In this document: one piece after another, positions 1 through 10,613 of the stretch
Numbering within the stretch: the stretch's first letter is position 1
How the letters are laid out: the number at the start of each line of letters is the position of its first letter
Assembly: GCA_019454045.1 (NCBI GenBank)
Contig: SKCR01031796.1
Location: 124,001-188,000 of the forward strand
Direction of reading: 5' to 3'
DNA from: Zanthoxylum bungeanum
Lineage: Eukaryota > Streptophyta > Magnoliopsida > Sapindales > Rutaceae
Length of the DNA: 64,000 nt
Program-made: the position numbers and the translations under genes
The notes under the pieces: generated by a model
Database searches by the model: none
Seen by the model: the letters and a program-made list of their open reading frames with translations, nothing else
Told to the model about the DNA's origin: nothing

Positions 1-527
1 CAAATCCAATTTTAAGGCCCAATTAATTAAATAAAAAAAATCTAATTTTACATTTAATTAACCTAAAGTGTATATCATGATTAACTACTTAAATCAATGT
101 TTCTAAAACATCGATTAGCCTAATTAATCATGCTCATCATCATTATCACATGTCCAACACATTGATGAAAAATCAAACCCAATTCAAGCTAGATGTCTCG
201 GTCAAAAGGAATTTATATGTCTGATTCGGTTTCAATCCAATTAAACACACAATCGACATTAAATCAACACTTCTAATCGTTTCAAGTCATCCAATGATCA
301 ACGAAACAAAATTCCAAGACATTTAGGGCTCCAAACCATTCGGCCAACACAAAACATTTGGGGAAAAATGTTCCAAATAATTTTTCAACAAATTGATCCA
401 ATCAATCTTAAATTAAAACACATTTAAGCATACTAATTCATCTAATTTCATTATACATGCTCAAAATCAAGTTTACCCAAATTTTAAGCCCTAAATATTT
501 TCATGCTTTTCCTTGCTCTGATACCAT
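1..527 (-). mobile_element. Copia family A: 5' leader of a second, left-hand tandem copy (partial)
   Basis: This stretch aligns by eye with 39360-39849, the leader beside the other family A LTR. Shared landmarks are the 'cgattagcctaattaatcat' block, the 'cacatgtccaacacatt' block and the run into the primer site. It is non-coding. Its presence to the left of an LTR that also has a polypurine tract on its far side (17491) means the LTR is shared by two internal regions. The rest of this copy lies outside the window. Confidence 0.75.
515..526 (-). other. Primer binding site, initiator tRNA-Met type (family A, left copy)
   Basis: The plus strand reads GCTCTGATACCA, the reverse complement of TGGTATCAGAGC, the usual plant Copia primer site for initiator tRNA-Met. 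The family A LTR begins two bases later with TGTTGGAG. The site fixes the minus-strand orientation and places this element's body to the left. Confidence 0.9.
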
Positions 528-2482
528 TGTTGGAGTTTGCAAAGGTCCCAAGGATCAATAAACAAGCATGAAAAATAAGTGAATACAACGAGGGAGTTAC
601 GGAATACTCACATTGATCGGCTGAGCGACGCGGCATCGAACAAAAACTCCTTTTCTGCCCAATGGAAGTCACGGCAGTCCACTGCAGTCCCTCTCCAAGG
701 TTCGACCATGTGTGGTCTTTATCAAGTTCCAAGCAACGTCAAACGATTCTCGGCTCATGGGTGGACTTCCCTATCACATTCGCATGTCTCTCGGAGTGCT
801 AGCTCTTTTGATTTTTGCCACAAAAATCCACATTTGGCTTCCTATTGCTCTCGGTTTTCTGGGCAGAAAACAGAAGCATGAACTGTCCATTATGGGCGTG
901 CGATGAGAGAAGAGATGAGAGTGAGAGAGATAGTGAGAGAGTAAAGAAAAAGTGTTATGTATATCTTATATATTTTTCCAAAAAAAAATAAAGCATATAC
1001 CACTTTTGCTTTCAAAAGTCAAAGCCATCAAAAGCTTCAACCACTCCCATCAACTTACATCACTCACATCACTTAATCAAGTTGTCAAGTCACATCACTC
1101 AAAGTGACAAGTGATTTGACGCTTGAAATGACTAGCGATATGACGCTTGATGCGACTAATGATTTGACGCTTGATTTGACTTGAGTCCCACACTCGAATT
1201 CGAAATGCGAATGCGCTCGCAAATAATCTCGGGCTCGGATTCGTTAATTCCAAATTAACGATTTATCAGTTGCGTCGTAATTAAATCTAATTAATTAAAT
1301 AATCATGCCAAACATAATTACTGTTCACATAGCTAATGTAATTAATTCTAAATTAATTCGTTCGCCCGAATTAAAATCTAATTTTAATTCCGCGTCGAAA
1401 TCCAATTTCGTTTAATATATCAAATATATTAATTTACCGATTAATTCTAAATTAATCGTTCACTATCTTTAAATGATATTTTATCCTAAATAAAATATCT
1501 CTGCAATTAATCCCAGATTAATTTTTTCTCTCTACTAATTAATCCCAAATTAAATAAAGAGCGAGTCATACGTCATCGATGAATCTTCGGGAAGCGACCC
1601 ATGAGATCCCTGGATATGTTGGCAGTAAATTCGGTCGTCGGACTATCCGAACACATACGTACCAAGTACGATGTTTTACTGATTTACAAGACAATGTTCG
1701 CCTCTAGCAAAGCGACATGCCTACCCAATTCTCCAGAAATATCCTTACAGGAATATTAGATCTGTATCAGGCGTAGTATATGTGGTATTGCATATTTCGA
1801 TCCAGTATCGGATGATCATATGCGAGGTCTGGGGCTGGTACAGTGTCTGTCCCGTACGAAGCATATATCGGATGACAAACAACTAGTCTCTTTATTATCG
1901 GATAATCATGAGCAAGTCATATTATCCCAACGGTTGCAACCTTTATAGAGAACCAGTTCTGTATCCATGCGCAATCATCATCTCCACTATGACTGGAGTG
2001 ATACTTCCGTCTTGACATCACATCCAACATACTACGATTCTAGATATACCCAGAAGAGGCGTACACAGAAACCGGTTAAAGCCCTGGACGACCTCAACCA
2101 AAGTATATCGATTATCGCAAGTATTAGCGGTGCAAGTCTCAGGTTAAGACCAAATACACCTACCATGATTTCGGACTTTTATAGACACATAGTCATACTA
2201 CCAATGGAATTCCGAGGGGGTCTATCCAGAGCGAAGCTGTTTCCCGTACCATCGGAGAAACACAACCTCCTATTACACTTGCATGAGTATCCTATACCCA
2301 AATATATGAGAACTATGCCGTTATGCCCTCATAATACGCACAAGTGTAATACTAGTCTTTTACGTATTTATCGATGTCCAAACTCGACAATACTCTGACT
2401 AGGGAATTTAATGAGTTATCCTTCGTTGATTGATACTGTCTCATATCATTCTCAATCCAGGAACAAATCATAAGGACCTCAT
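528..2482 (-). mobile_element. Family A LTR, left copy, first part (interrupted by element C)
   Basis: The LTR starts TGTTGGAG just after the primer site and is collinear with the uninterrupted LTR at 39850-41891. It breaks at 2482 inside '...aaggacctc|ctatcattt...' and resumes at 12592. The bases at 2478-2482 (CTCAT) and 12592-12596 (CTCCT) are the target duplication of element C, one base apart. With the remainder the LTR is about 2.08 kb, against 2.04 kb for the right copy. No gene is seen; short ORFs here lie in LTR sequence. Confidence 0.88.
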
Positions 2483-4414
2483 TATTAGTGTTCCTAGAAC
2501 ATGTCAAGGATCTAATAAGCATGAAAAATATTGAATAAGAACATTATAAGTTGCGGAATACTTACAACGAACGAATTTGAGCTTTTAAAAATTTGTGAAG
2601 ATGATCTCCAATATCCAAGCAAAGTGTTGATTCCAACTCTTGAAGATGTTTCCCTATCACCTTTGTTGACTTGCTTAAGTGCTAGCTTTTGATTTGAAGA
2701 ACAAAATCAAATAGAGCAAATGGATGAACTTCACGCCCAAGGGAGACTTATCTAGGGTTTCTATTTTCCAACTTATGTCAAAGTGTGTAGAGATTTACTT
2801 TTGGTAAAACCCTTTTACCCTTTTCATCAAAACTTGGTGGTTGGGTAAATGGTTTTACGAAAACCATTACAAGGTGGTTGGGTGGTTGGTGGCTTGGCAT
2901 AAATGCCAACTACCACCACCTACCACACTGTGAAGTGGGCCCCACTATTTGAATTCAAAATTCAAATATCTCTACGAACATTTGCCGCGGCTCGGTTCAG
3001 TTTAATCCGATTAAACGAACTTTCGTCACTAAATAATTAAATCTAATTTAATTAAATAACGATGCCTCGCAAATATATTACGAACGTCGTTTACGAACTA
3101 ATTCTAAATTAATTCGTTCGTTCGTATTAAAGTCCGACTTTAATTTAGTAATGAAATCCAATTCACATTAATATATTCGATATATTAATTTTAGCCCATT
3201 CGAATAAATTAAATAGAAAAATCAAATTTAACTATTAAATTTATTTTACCGATTAATTCCAAATTAATCGCGTTCTCTCTCTACTGAACATATTTAATCC
3301 CAGATTAAATAAAGCCCCAATTAATCCCAGATTAATTTTCTCTCTCTAAATTAATCCCAGGTTAATTCTAATTTAAGTCAACTGTCATCGGTGAATCTTT
3401 GGGAAGCGACCCAAGAGATCTCTGGATATGTTGGCAGTAAATCCGATTATCGGACTATCCGATAAAGTGAGTACCTCGTACCACGTGCTTACCGATTTAC
3501 AAGACATGGTTGGCTTCTAGCAAAGCACCGTGCCTACCCAATTCTCCAGAAATATTCTTACTGGAATATATAATCTATGTCAGGCGTAGAATACATAATA
3601 TCTCGTATTGCGATCCAGTATCAGATGTCACGTGCTAGGCCTGGGGCTGGAATAGTGTCTGCCCCGTACGAAGCACATATCAGATATCAAGCAACTAGTC
3701 TCTTTGAATAGGATAATCATGACCTTGTCACATTATCCCGATGGTTGCAACACAATAGAGAACTAGTTATGAATCCCTTCGTGATCATCATCTCCATATG
3801 TCTGAAGTGATACTTTCGTCTTGACATCACATCCAATACACTACGATTCTCGATAAACCCAATAGAGGCGTACACAGAACCTGTTAAAGCCTTGGACGAC
3901 CAAAACCAAAGTTTACCGATTGTCACAAGTACTAGCGATGCAAGTCTCAGGTTAAGACCAAATACACCTACCCTGACGCGGACTCCCATAGACACATATA
4001 CATACTACCAATGGGATTCCGCGGGGTCTATCCAGAGCGAAGCTGTTTTCCGTACCATCGGTAAAACACAACCTCCTATCGCACTTGCATGAGTATCCTA
4101 TACTTAAACATATGAGAACTATGTCGTTATGCCTTCACAACGAGCACACGTGCAATACTTGTCTATTCCGCATCATCGATGTCCAGTCTCGATAATATTA
4201 CGACTAGGGATATTTAATGATTAAACCTTTATGGATTGATACTGTCTCATGTCATCTCAATCCGGAACTAATCATATGGACTTTTACCATTTATATATTA
4301 AAGTAAATAAATTACGAAATGATAAAAGGTAATTTCATTACCATAGTCAATTTTGTACAAAAAAACACAATGTCTTTTACAAACAGTGACGCTATGGGTC
4401 ATAATTGTCTAACA
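2483..4414 (-). repeat. 3' LTR of element C
   Basis: This is the direct repeat of 10614-12591. It ends ...TTGTCTAACA followed by the polypurine tract. The ends form the short inverted repeat TGTTAG/CTAACA, with the outer G lost here (tattag). It is 46 bp shorter than the 5' LTR, mainly because a foldback segment near 2778 is missing. It shares blocks with the family A LTR (for example 'ggatatgttggcagtaaat' and 'taagaccaaatacacctacc'), so A and C are related families. Confidence 0.9.
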
Positions 4415-4428
4415 ATCTCCCACTTGGC
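4415..4428 (-). other. Polypurine tract of element C
   Basis: The plus strand reads aatctcccacttgg, so the minus strand reads CCAAGTGGGAGATT directly before the LTR start. A purine-rich tract at this place primes plus-strand DNA synthesis in LTR elements. The same tract is found at 17491 for family A, and a very similar one precedes the family B LTRs. Confidence 0.75.
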
Positions 4429-4799
4429 CTATAGCCAGTCACTCAAGCATCTAACACATGAACTATGTATATGTTTCTCAAACTTTAACTGTGAAATAGC
4501 TTTCGTCAGCGGATCTGCAATGTTGTCATCTGATGCGACTTTCTCGATCTTCACATCGCCACGATGTATGATCTCACGAATCAGATGAAAACGTCGAAGA
4601 ACTTGCTTGGATCGTTGATGAGACTGTGGTTCCTTAGCTGCGCTATAGCCCCGTTATTGTCACAATATAATGGAACGGGCTCAGCTGCTAACGGAACTAC
4701 TCCTAATCCAATTAGGAATTTACGGATCCAAACTGCCTCTTTTGCTGCTTCAGCTGCAGCAGTATACTCCGCTTCTGTTGTTGAATCGGCAACAGTCTC
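4429..4799 (-). pseudogene. RNase H end of element C pol (frameshifted)
   Basis: On the minus strand this continues the RNase H domain of the next entry. A stop at 4800 ends the upstream frame. A one-base loss just after the CDN-GAIAQ-like motif then shifts the frame, and the usual Copia ending follows: a D-P-L-T-K-A motif near 4510 and a short C-terminal tail that ends close to the polypurine tract. In the family this domain degrades the RNA strand of RNA/DNA hybrids during reverse transcription. It is broken here. Confidence 0.75.
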
Positions 4800-5735
4800 T
4801 TACTTGGAAGATTTCCAGCTTACTACTCCGTTGTTAAAACAAAATATGTACCCGGATTGCGACTTAGAGTCGTCTTTATCGGTTTGGATACTTGCATCGG
4901 TATACCCTGTTACCTCAAGTTCTCCATCTCCATAAATTAAGAAAGCATCCTTAGTTCGTCTAAGATACTTAAGGATGTTCTTAACCGCCATCAAGTGACC
5001 ATCACCTGGATCGGCTTGATAGCGACTACACATGCTCAAAGCATACGACGCATCAGGTCGTGTACATATCATGGCATACATGATCGATCCGACTGCCGAG
5101 GCGAACGATATCTGACTCATGCTGTTTCTCTCATCTTGAGTTTTAGGACACATGTCCTTAGATAGAGAGATGCCATGTGACACTGGTAACAGTCCCCTCT
5201 TGGACTGATCCATGTTGAATCTTTTCGACACTTTGTCAATGTACGTGCTCTGGGAGAGTCCAGGAAGCTTTCTAGATCTATCCATGTAGATCTTTATTCC
5301 TAGAATAAAGGCTGATTCTCCCAGATCTTTCATGGAGAATTTTAATGAAAGCCAAGCTTTCACCGATGTTAACATGAGAATGTCATTGCCCATAAGCAAT
5401 ACATCGTCAACATAAAGGATAATGAATGTCAGTGTGCTCCCACTAACCTTCTTATATACACAAGGATCATCCTCGTTTTGAATGAAATCATATTCTTTTA
5501 TGATCTCATCAAAACGTTGGTTCCATGACTGCGATGCTTGCTTCAATCCATAAATGGACCGATTCAACTTACAAACATTGTTTGCAAGTCTAGGCACGAT
5601 AAAACCGTCAGGCTGTTGCATATAAACATCCTCCAAAAGGTTTCCGTTAAGGAAAATGATTTTAACGTCCATCTGCCATATCTCGTAATCGAAATATGCA
5701 GCAATAGCAAGCATTATCCGAATGGATTTAATCAT
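4800..5735 (-). CDS. Copia reverse transcriptase and RNase H start, element C (open 311-codon piece)
   Basis: The longest open piece of element C pol. From its first Met it reads through the RT palm with WQMDVK near residue 20, the Y-G-L-K-Q-A-S block near 65, the catalytic YVDDVLLMGND near 108, and the connection to RNase H with G-Y-T-D-A near 278. It stops inside RNase H after WKSSK. RT copies element RNA into DNA in cytoplasmic virus-like particles. Upstream, the same frame continues past a TGA (5775-5777), so the Met used here is simply the first after that stop. The catalytic aspartates are intact, but the protein cannot be made whole. Family assignment is firm; lineage within Copia is not determined. 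Confidence 0.85.
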   Translation of the reverse strand: MIKSIRIMLAIAAYFDYEIWQMDVKIIFLNGNLLEDVYMQQPDGFIVPRLANNVCKLNRSIYGLKQASQSWNQRFDEIIKEYDFIQNEDDPCVYKKVSGSTLTFIILYVDDVLLMGNDILMLTSVKAWLSLKFSMKDLGESAFILGIKIYMDRSRKLPGLSQSTYIDKVSKRFNMDQSKRGLLPVSHGISLSKDMCPKTQDERNSMSQISFASAVGSIMYAMICTRPDASYALSMCSRYQADPGDGHLMAVKNILKYLRRTKDAFLIYGDGELEVTGYTDASIQTDKDDSKSQSGYIFCFNNGVVSWKSSK

Positions 5736-6229
5736 GGCAATGGGTGAGAAAGTTTCATCGTAATCGACACCATGTCATTGACGATACCCCTTCGCTACAA
5801 GCCTAGCTTTGTACGTTTGTACGTTGCCATCCATGTCGGTCTTCTTCTTGAAGACCCATTTGCATCCAATAGGCTTTACGCCTTCTGGTGCATCAACCAG
5901 TGTCCAAACTTGGTTGGTGTACATGGAATCCATTTCAGACTTCATGGCCTCTTGCCATAAAGCGGAATCGATATCTTGTATCGCTTCCTCATACGTAGCC
6001 GGTTCGTTATCCTCAATGAGATTAATATCTACATGAGGTGAGATCAGAAACCCATACCTCTCAGGTTGGTTCCTGACTATCTCCGACCTACGCGGTCATT
6101 GTGTAATGTAAGATTGTGGTACAGTCTCATCCCGGATGGACTGTTCTTGTTCCATTGAGGATTCAATGCCAGGAACAGTATCACTCCGATTTTCTTCGAG
6201 TTCTACTTTCCTCCCACTAACCACTGTAT
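5736..6229 (-). pseudogene. RT N-terminal part and integrase-RT linker, element C
   Basis: The minus strand encodes the conserved lead-in to Copia RT: a W-x-x-A-M-K-S-E-M-D-S block near 5945, N-Q-V-W-T-L-V near 5915, G-C-K-W-V-F-K near 5870 and Y-K-A-R-L-V-A-K-G-Y near 5810. It is interrupted by an in-frame TGA at 5775-5777, in the place just after the K-G-Y motif. The 6000-6229 part is a charged, poorly conserved linker, as is usual between integrase and RT. Confidence 0.75.
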
Positions 6230-6876
6230 TTAGGAATTCCTTCTCAAGGAAACCGCATGTAGAGCAACAAATACTTTGTTCTCTCCTGGGTGATAGAAGT
6301 AATATCCTTTGGTTTCCCTAGGATATCCTACCAATAGACATTTATCCGATTTGGGCTCAAGTTTGGTACCTTCCAAATGTTTGACGTATGCCCAGCATCC
6401 CCAAACCTTTAGGAATGAGAAACCCGGTTTCTTTCCTGTCCATATCTCATATGGTGCCTGTTGTACAGACTTTGACAGAACCTTATTCAAAATAAGAACT
6501 GCACTGTTTAATGCATATCCCTAGAAGAAAATAGGTAGCTCAGTGCGACTCATCATAGACCTTACCATGTCCAACAGAGTTCGGTTTCTCCGTTCGGATA
6601 CACCGTTTAATTGCCGCGTTCTAGGAGGTGTCCACTGTGAAAGAATACCATATTCTTTCAAGTAATCTAGAAACTCATTGCTCAAGTATTCGCCACCACG
6701 GTCCGACGTAATGTCTTTATACTCTTGCCGGTCTGTTTTTCAACTTCGTGTCGAAACTCTTTGAATTTCTCAAAAGTTTCCGACTTGTGTCTCATAAGAT
6801 ACACATAACCATAACGCAATACATCATCCGTAAAGGTTACGAAGTATTCGTATCCACCTCTAGCCTGGCTAGACAT
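6230..6876 (-). pseudogene. Integrase core and C-terminal part, element C (two open pieces)
   Basis: Two open pieces carry the integrase. 6682-6876 has the F-V-T-F-T-D-D block with the second catalytic Asp and the Y-V-Y-L-M-R-H-K-S-E-T-F-E-K-F stretch. 6230-6490 has the P-Y-E-I-W-T-G-K-K-P block and the K-V-W-G-C-x-A-Y-V and V-G-Y-P motifs of the Copia integrase end. Between them (6491-6681) the S-E-R-R-N-R region with the catalytic Glu is readable but out of frame. The enzyme would insert element cDNA into host DNA; this copy cannot make it. Confidence 0.8.
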
Positions 6877-6999
6877 GGGCCCACAAACGTCACTATGAAC
6901 GAGGGCTAACAGTTCGGTGGTGAGTACACCTTTACCGCTAAAAGGTGTTTAGGCATTTTGCCTAATAAGCAAGATTCGCAGACGTCATATGAATTTGGA

Positions 7000-7851
7000 T
7001 CAAATCTGTCCAAGTACCCACTCTCGAAAGTGTGGAGTCTTGTTAATGTGTCCCAGACGACAGTGCCACATATAAGTTTCATATTTGTTACTTAGTTTGA
7101 GCCTTTTGTTTGTTACATTATATGTTTGAGATTGATTTATATTCAAAATATAAAGACCATTATTAGCATCAGCAGAACATATCTCAAAATCATCTTTATA
7201 AACAAAACACCCAGTGTTTCGGAATACAAAAGTGTACCCGTATTGGGTCAAACAAGATACAGAGATAATATTCCTCAAACTAGGTACATAATAACAGTCT
7301 GAAAGTTTAAGTACATGCCCCGAAGGCAGTTCTAAAACAAAAGTGCCAACGGCCAAAATGGCGACTGGTGCCCCATTTCCAACGCGTAGATCAATCTCCC
7401 CTGAGGTCAGTCTCCTACTAATCTGCAGATCATGCACATCAGTACATATGTGAGTACCATAACCAGAATCAAAAATCCAATTTTTCAAACTAGAAGTAGC
7501 CATGTTTATTTCAATAACAAACATACCTGAAGCCGGTACCTTGCCCGCTTTAATCTCCTTCTGAAGCGCCTTGTACTCGTGGCAGTCACGCTTCCAGTGA
7601 CCCCGCTTGCCGCACTGTAGGCAAACATCCTGAGATTTGTCATTTGGCTTCCCAGAAGCCTTTGACGATTTGGCATTGCCCTTTTTGTTATGCTTCTTCT
7701 TTTTCACACCTCCAGTTGCCTTGGGCCCAGCCCTAGATGCATGAGATATCGATGCAAAGTGCGCCTCGCGCTTGTTGCCCTTTTGAAGCTCCTTCTCAGC
7801 CTCATTGAGAGTTGACAATAACTCTCCAAGAGTATCACTATTGTTCATCAA
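7000..7851 (-). CDS. gag C-terminus, protease and pre-integrase zinc region, element C (open 283-codon piece)
   Basis: Reading from 7851, the piece starts in the gag C-terminal part with a lysine-rich stretch. It then has a CCHC zinc knuckle CLQCGKRGHWKRDC near residue 78 (RNA binding), then the aspartic protease active site as D-S-G-Y after N-W-I-F near residue 127. It ends with the GAG-pre-integrase H-x4-H part (W-H-C-R-L-G-H) near residue 262. The protease motif has Tyr where most copies have Ala or Cys. The frame is lost at about 7000, so it is a fragment of a gag-pol polyprotein rather than a whole gene. Confidence 0.82.
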   Translation of the reverse strand: MMNNSDTLGELLSTLNEAEKELQKGNKREAHFASISHASRAGPKATGGVKKKKHNKKGNAKSSKASGKPNDKSQDVCLQCGKRGHWKRDCHEYKALQKEIKAGKVPASGMFVIEINMATSSLKNWIFDSGYGTHICTDVHDLQISRRLTSGEIDLRVGNGAPVAILAVGTFVLELPSGHVLKLSDCYYVPSLRNIISVSCLTQYGYTFVFRNTGCFVYKDDFEICSADANNGLYILNINQSQTYNVTNKRLKLSNKYETYMWHCRLGHINKTPHFREWVLGQI

Positions 7852-7894
7852 ATTATAATTTATGATGAAATGTCTCCAGGAATCGAGGAGATGA

Positions 7895-8376
7895 TTACAG
7901 GATCATATCCGCAGTAATCTCAGCCTCAAAGACTATCCCCATGTTGGCCAGCTCATCAATGTCAGCAATCATCTGTGACATGTGGGACTCAACAGACATG
8001 CCTTCTGTCATGCGTGAGCGAAAGAGCTTCTTCACTAACTCATACCTATGTATCATCTTGTTAGAGCGATGCAGACTTTGCAACCTCGCTAACATGTTAT
8101 AAGGATCCAAGTCCCTATTTTGTCTACGGAAATGCTGAGTCATCGAAGCAAGCATAATGGACTGAGTTGTGTCACAATCATCGCTGTAAGTCTTCCAAAG
8201 CTCCAGCTTAAGTGTCTCATTCGGTCCGGGCTTGGGCCCAGAGGTCTCTGTAAAGTATACAACAACCTCTCTGAACCTAAGATAATCCTAAGGTTCATTT
8301 CCCAATCTGCAAAGTTCATGCCCTTAAAGACATTTTCTCCCATGATAATGTCGCGGATATTTCCCTTTCCTGTCAT
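7895..8376 (-). pseudogene. gag N-terminal part, element C (frameshifted)
   Basis: The minus strand begins with a Met at 8376 followed by the N-F-x-D-W-E-M-N-L-R-I-I-L block that also opens the family B gag (23642, 30637), so this is the gag start. The frame shifts near 8150. The second piece (8155 to 7895) holds the helical gag core with the L-x-S-R-M-T-E-G-M-S-V-E-S-H region. Gag forms the particle shell and packages the RNA. Confidence 0.8.
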
Positions 8377-10600
8377 CTTGACTTTGATAGTCCAACTATC
8401 TATTCAACGATAATGGGTACAGTCTAACTGTTACATAGAAAAATAACAATATTTAGTCCAACTAATAAAGTAATTTTGACGAAATTATTTGAAAGCGCGT
8501 AAAGCTAAGTATCTGAATGAAATTACAAATTCAATACTAGCCTCCCACTTTTTTCGACGAGTCTCTAACCCTCTGTTGAGTACTCGGGAAACATAGTTTC
8601 CTAGTGGGCTAGGATCCCGTTAAATAACACACACCTTGACTTTGGCCAACAAGCTGTATGAAACTTAACTAGGTAGATCTCGAAGATCAATTGGATCTCA
8701 TCCAATTCCTAGATCCGGTAGGTGGACATCCAAGTCCGAAACATATATACAATATATATGCCAATATATCCAATATATTTTCCTAACCTTTTCCTCTGAA
8801 TCAACTAAGCCTTGGCTTTGGCACAACAAACTTAATGATTCCAGTTAAGCGAGACCCATTGACATGGAAAGCTTCGTAATCAATGTCGATGGACAAGAAA
8901 TGATCTTGACTTTGGCCAAAAAATCACAACTTGGACAAGACACCCATATAGAACAAAACTTTCATGATTCAAACACATCCGCAATTGACAAAGGTCTTGA
9001 CTTTGGCCAACAATCCAATGCCAACTTTGGATCTTGAGTAAGAATCACTCAACGGAAGGAAAAGCTTAATATGTTTTTGAGGGTTTTTCGCGTAAATTGG
9101 CATCCAATTTATTATCTTTGATTAGGTTCATCATACACCCTTAAACATGCTTCTAAAACATCATAAGGCGCAAAAGTAAATTAATAATGATATACAGATG
9201 GATATTAAACAGATTGTTCATAGAACAAATCGCTCACTTTCCTCTCCCCTGCTAGAACTATTCTAACTCCTACCCAATTACAAAATACAATAAAGAAACC
9301 TCATTTACATTGAGGGGAATAGGTAAGAAGAGAGTTACAAGGAGTAAAGAGATAAAAGGCTGGACACGCAGGCCCAATTTAATAAAGTCTAAATTTATTA
9401 CCATTTCCAAAATTGCCATTGCCCTTCTAATATCCATCCGATATACATTATTCATACAACACATTTATGTATTCAAACAAAACATGTTATTCAATCAATC
9501 TAATCCAATTAATAATCTTTGATTAATGACATCCAATGTTCAAACAATGATTTGATTTGCGTGAGTCCAACTCGTTTAAGAATAAATACTTTTAAGTACG
9601 TATTCTTGAATTATATCGAACTACAACTTTAAATCCAATTTATTTGTATTCAATAATAATTCTAATTTAATTCCAAATTAAATATTTACACTTATTTATT
9701 TGACTTAAAGACTTGGATTCCAAATCCAATCTTGATGGTCTCAAAGGCCCAATAAATCTAATGTCATTTTAATTAAAGTCCAATGAGCTTTTAATTGATT
9801 CTTAAGGCATGGGCTTTGGCCATAATGGATCAAACCCAAAATGCCAAGGCCCAATAGGAATCACCATATTGCCATCAAATCAATTTAGGCCCATTAGGCC
9901 CAATTAAATTCTTTAAAGGGCCAAGTGATGTATTTGGACTTTATGGAATTTGTTTTGGGCCCAATTGGATCCAATCCAAAAGTCCAAATCAAACTTGGTC
10001 AAACCAAGCCCATTAAGCCCAAATACACACTTTTAGCCCAATAATTTTAAAAGGCCAATTATTACAATTTTAATATTCCAAATATTATAATTATTATAAT
10101 TAAAGTGTATTAGTCATGATTAATTAATTAAACTCAATATTTCCAAAATACCAATTAACTTAATTAATCATGCTTAATCCAACAATTCATGCTCAATACA
10201 AATTGAGGCCAAAATACATCATTTCATGCTTAACACAAATTGAAGCCTAAATACATCATTTCATGCTCAACATGCTCTTTGATTTTAACATAAACATTAT
10301 TGAATTTGATTCTAATCCAATCAAACCAACAATCAACATTTAAACATGCATTTATACACATCATTTTATGTTACAAAAATCAAAAAACTGCACAGTGGAC
10401 TGCCTTGTATATTCGGCCATGATAAGTTTTTTTTTTTTAATTTTTGATTCATTCAATTTATTTCAAATGTAATCATGCATAACTCTAAGTTATCTTATTC
10501 TAAACATGCTCAAAGCATCAATTTGAAAAAATCATGTTCAAAACACAAAAGCCCCAAATTTTATGCTCAAGAACCCTAATATTTTTCATGTTTAAAATTG
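8377..10600 (-). mobile_element. Untranslated leader of element C between primer site and gag
   Basis: About 2.2 kb without a supported gene. Two features stand out. First, a set of four related motifs around TTGACTTTGGCCAA (8634, 8809, 8904, 8995), matched at the same spacing in family A. Second, a 9740-10060 region dense in TGGGCC/TGGGCT-type words (plus strand 'gcccaatt'). The leader aligns with 37500-39836 of family A, which suggests both belong to one lineage with unusually long leaders. Confidence 0.7.
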
Positions 10601-10612
10601 GCTCTGATACCA
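10601..10612 (-). other. Primer binding site of element C (initiator tRNA-Met type)
   Basis: The plus strand reads GCTCTGATACCA, followed after one base by the LTR start TGTTAGTG. It is a perfect 12-base match to the usual plant Copia site. Confidence 0.9.
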
Positions 10613-10613
10613 T

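Noticed and set aside
1967..2398. Plus-strand ORF of 143 codons in the A LTR, also open at 16846-17277 and partly at 41292-41678.
   Set aside because: It lies antisense in LTR sequence, is broken by indels in sister units, and matches no family I know. The copies are too similar at DNA level for an open frame to be evidence of coding.
3717..3995. Minus-strand ORF in C LTRs (also 11908-12171) with a counterpart in A LTRs (16911-17180, 41312-41581).
   Set aside because: It follows the conserved LTR block; similarity is at the nucleotide level, there is no consistent start, and the product has no recognisable domain.
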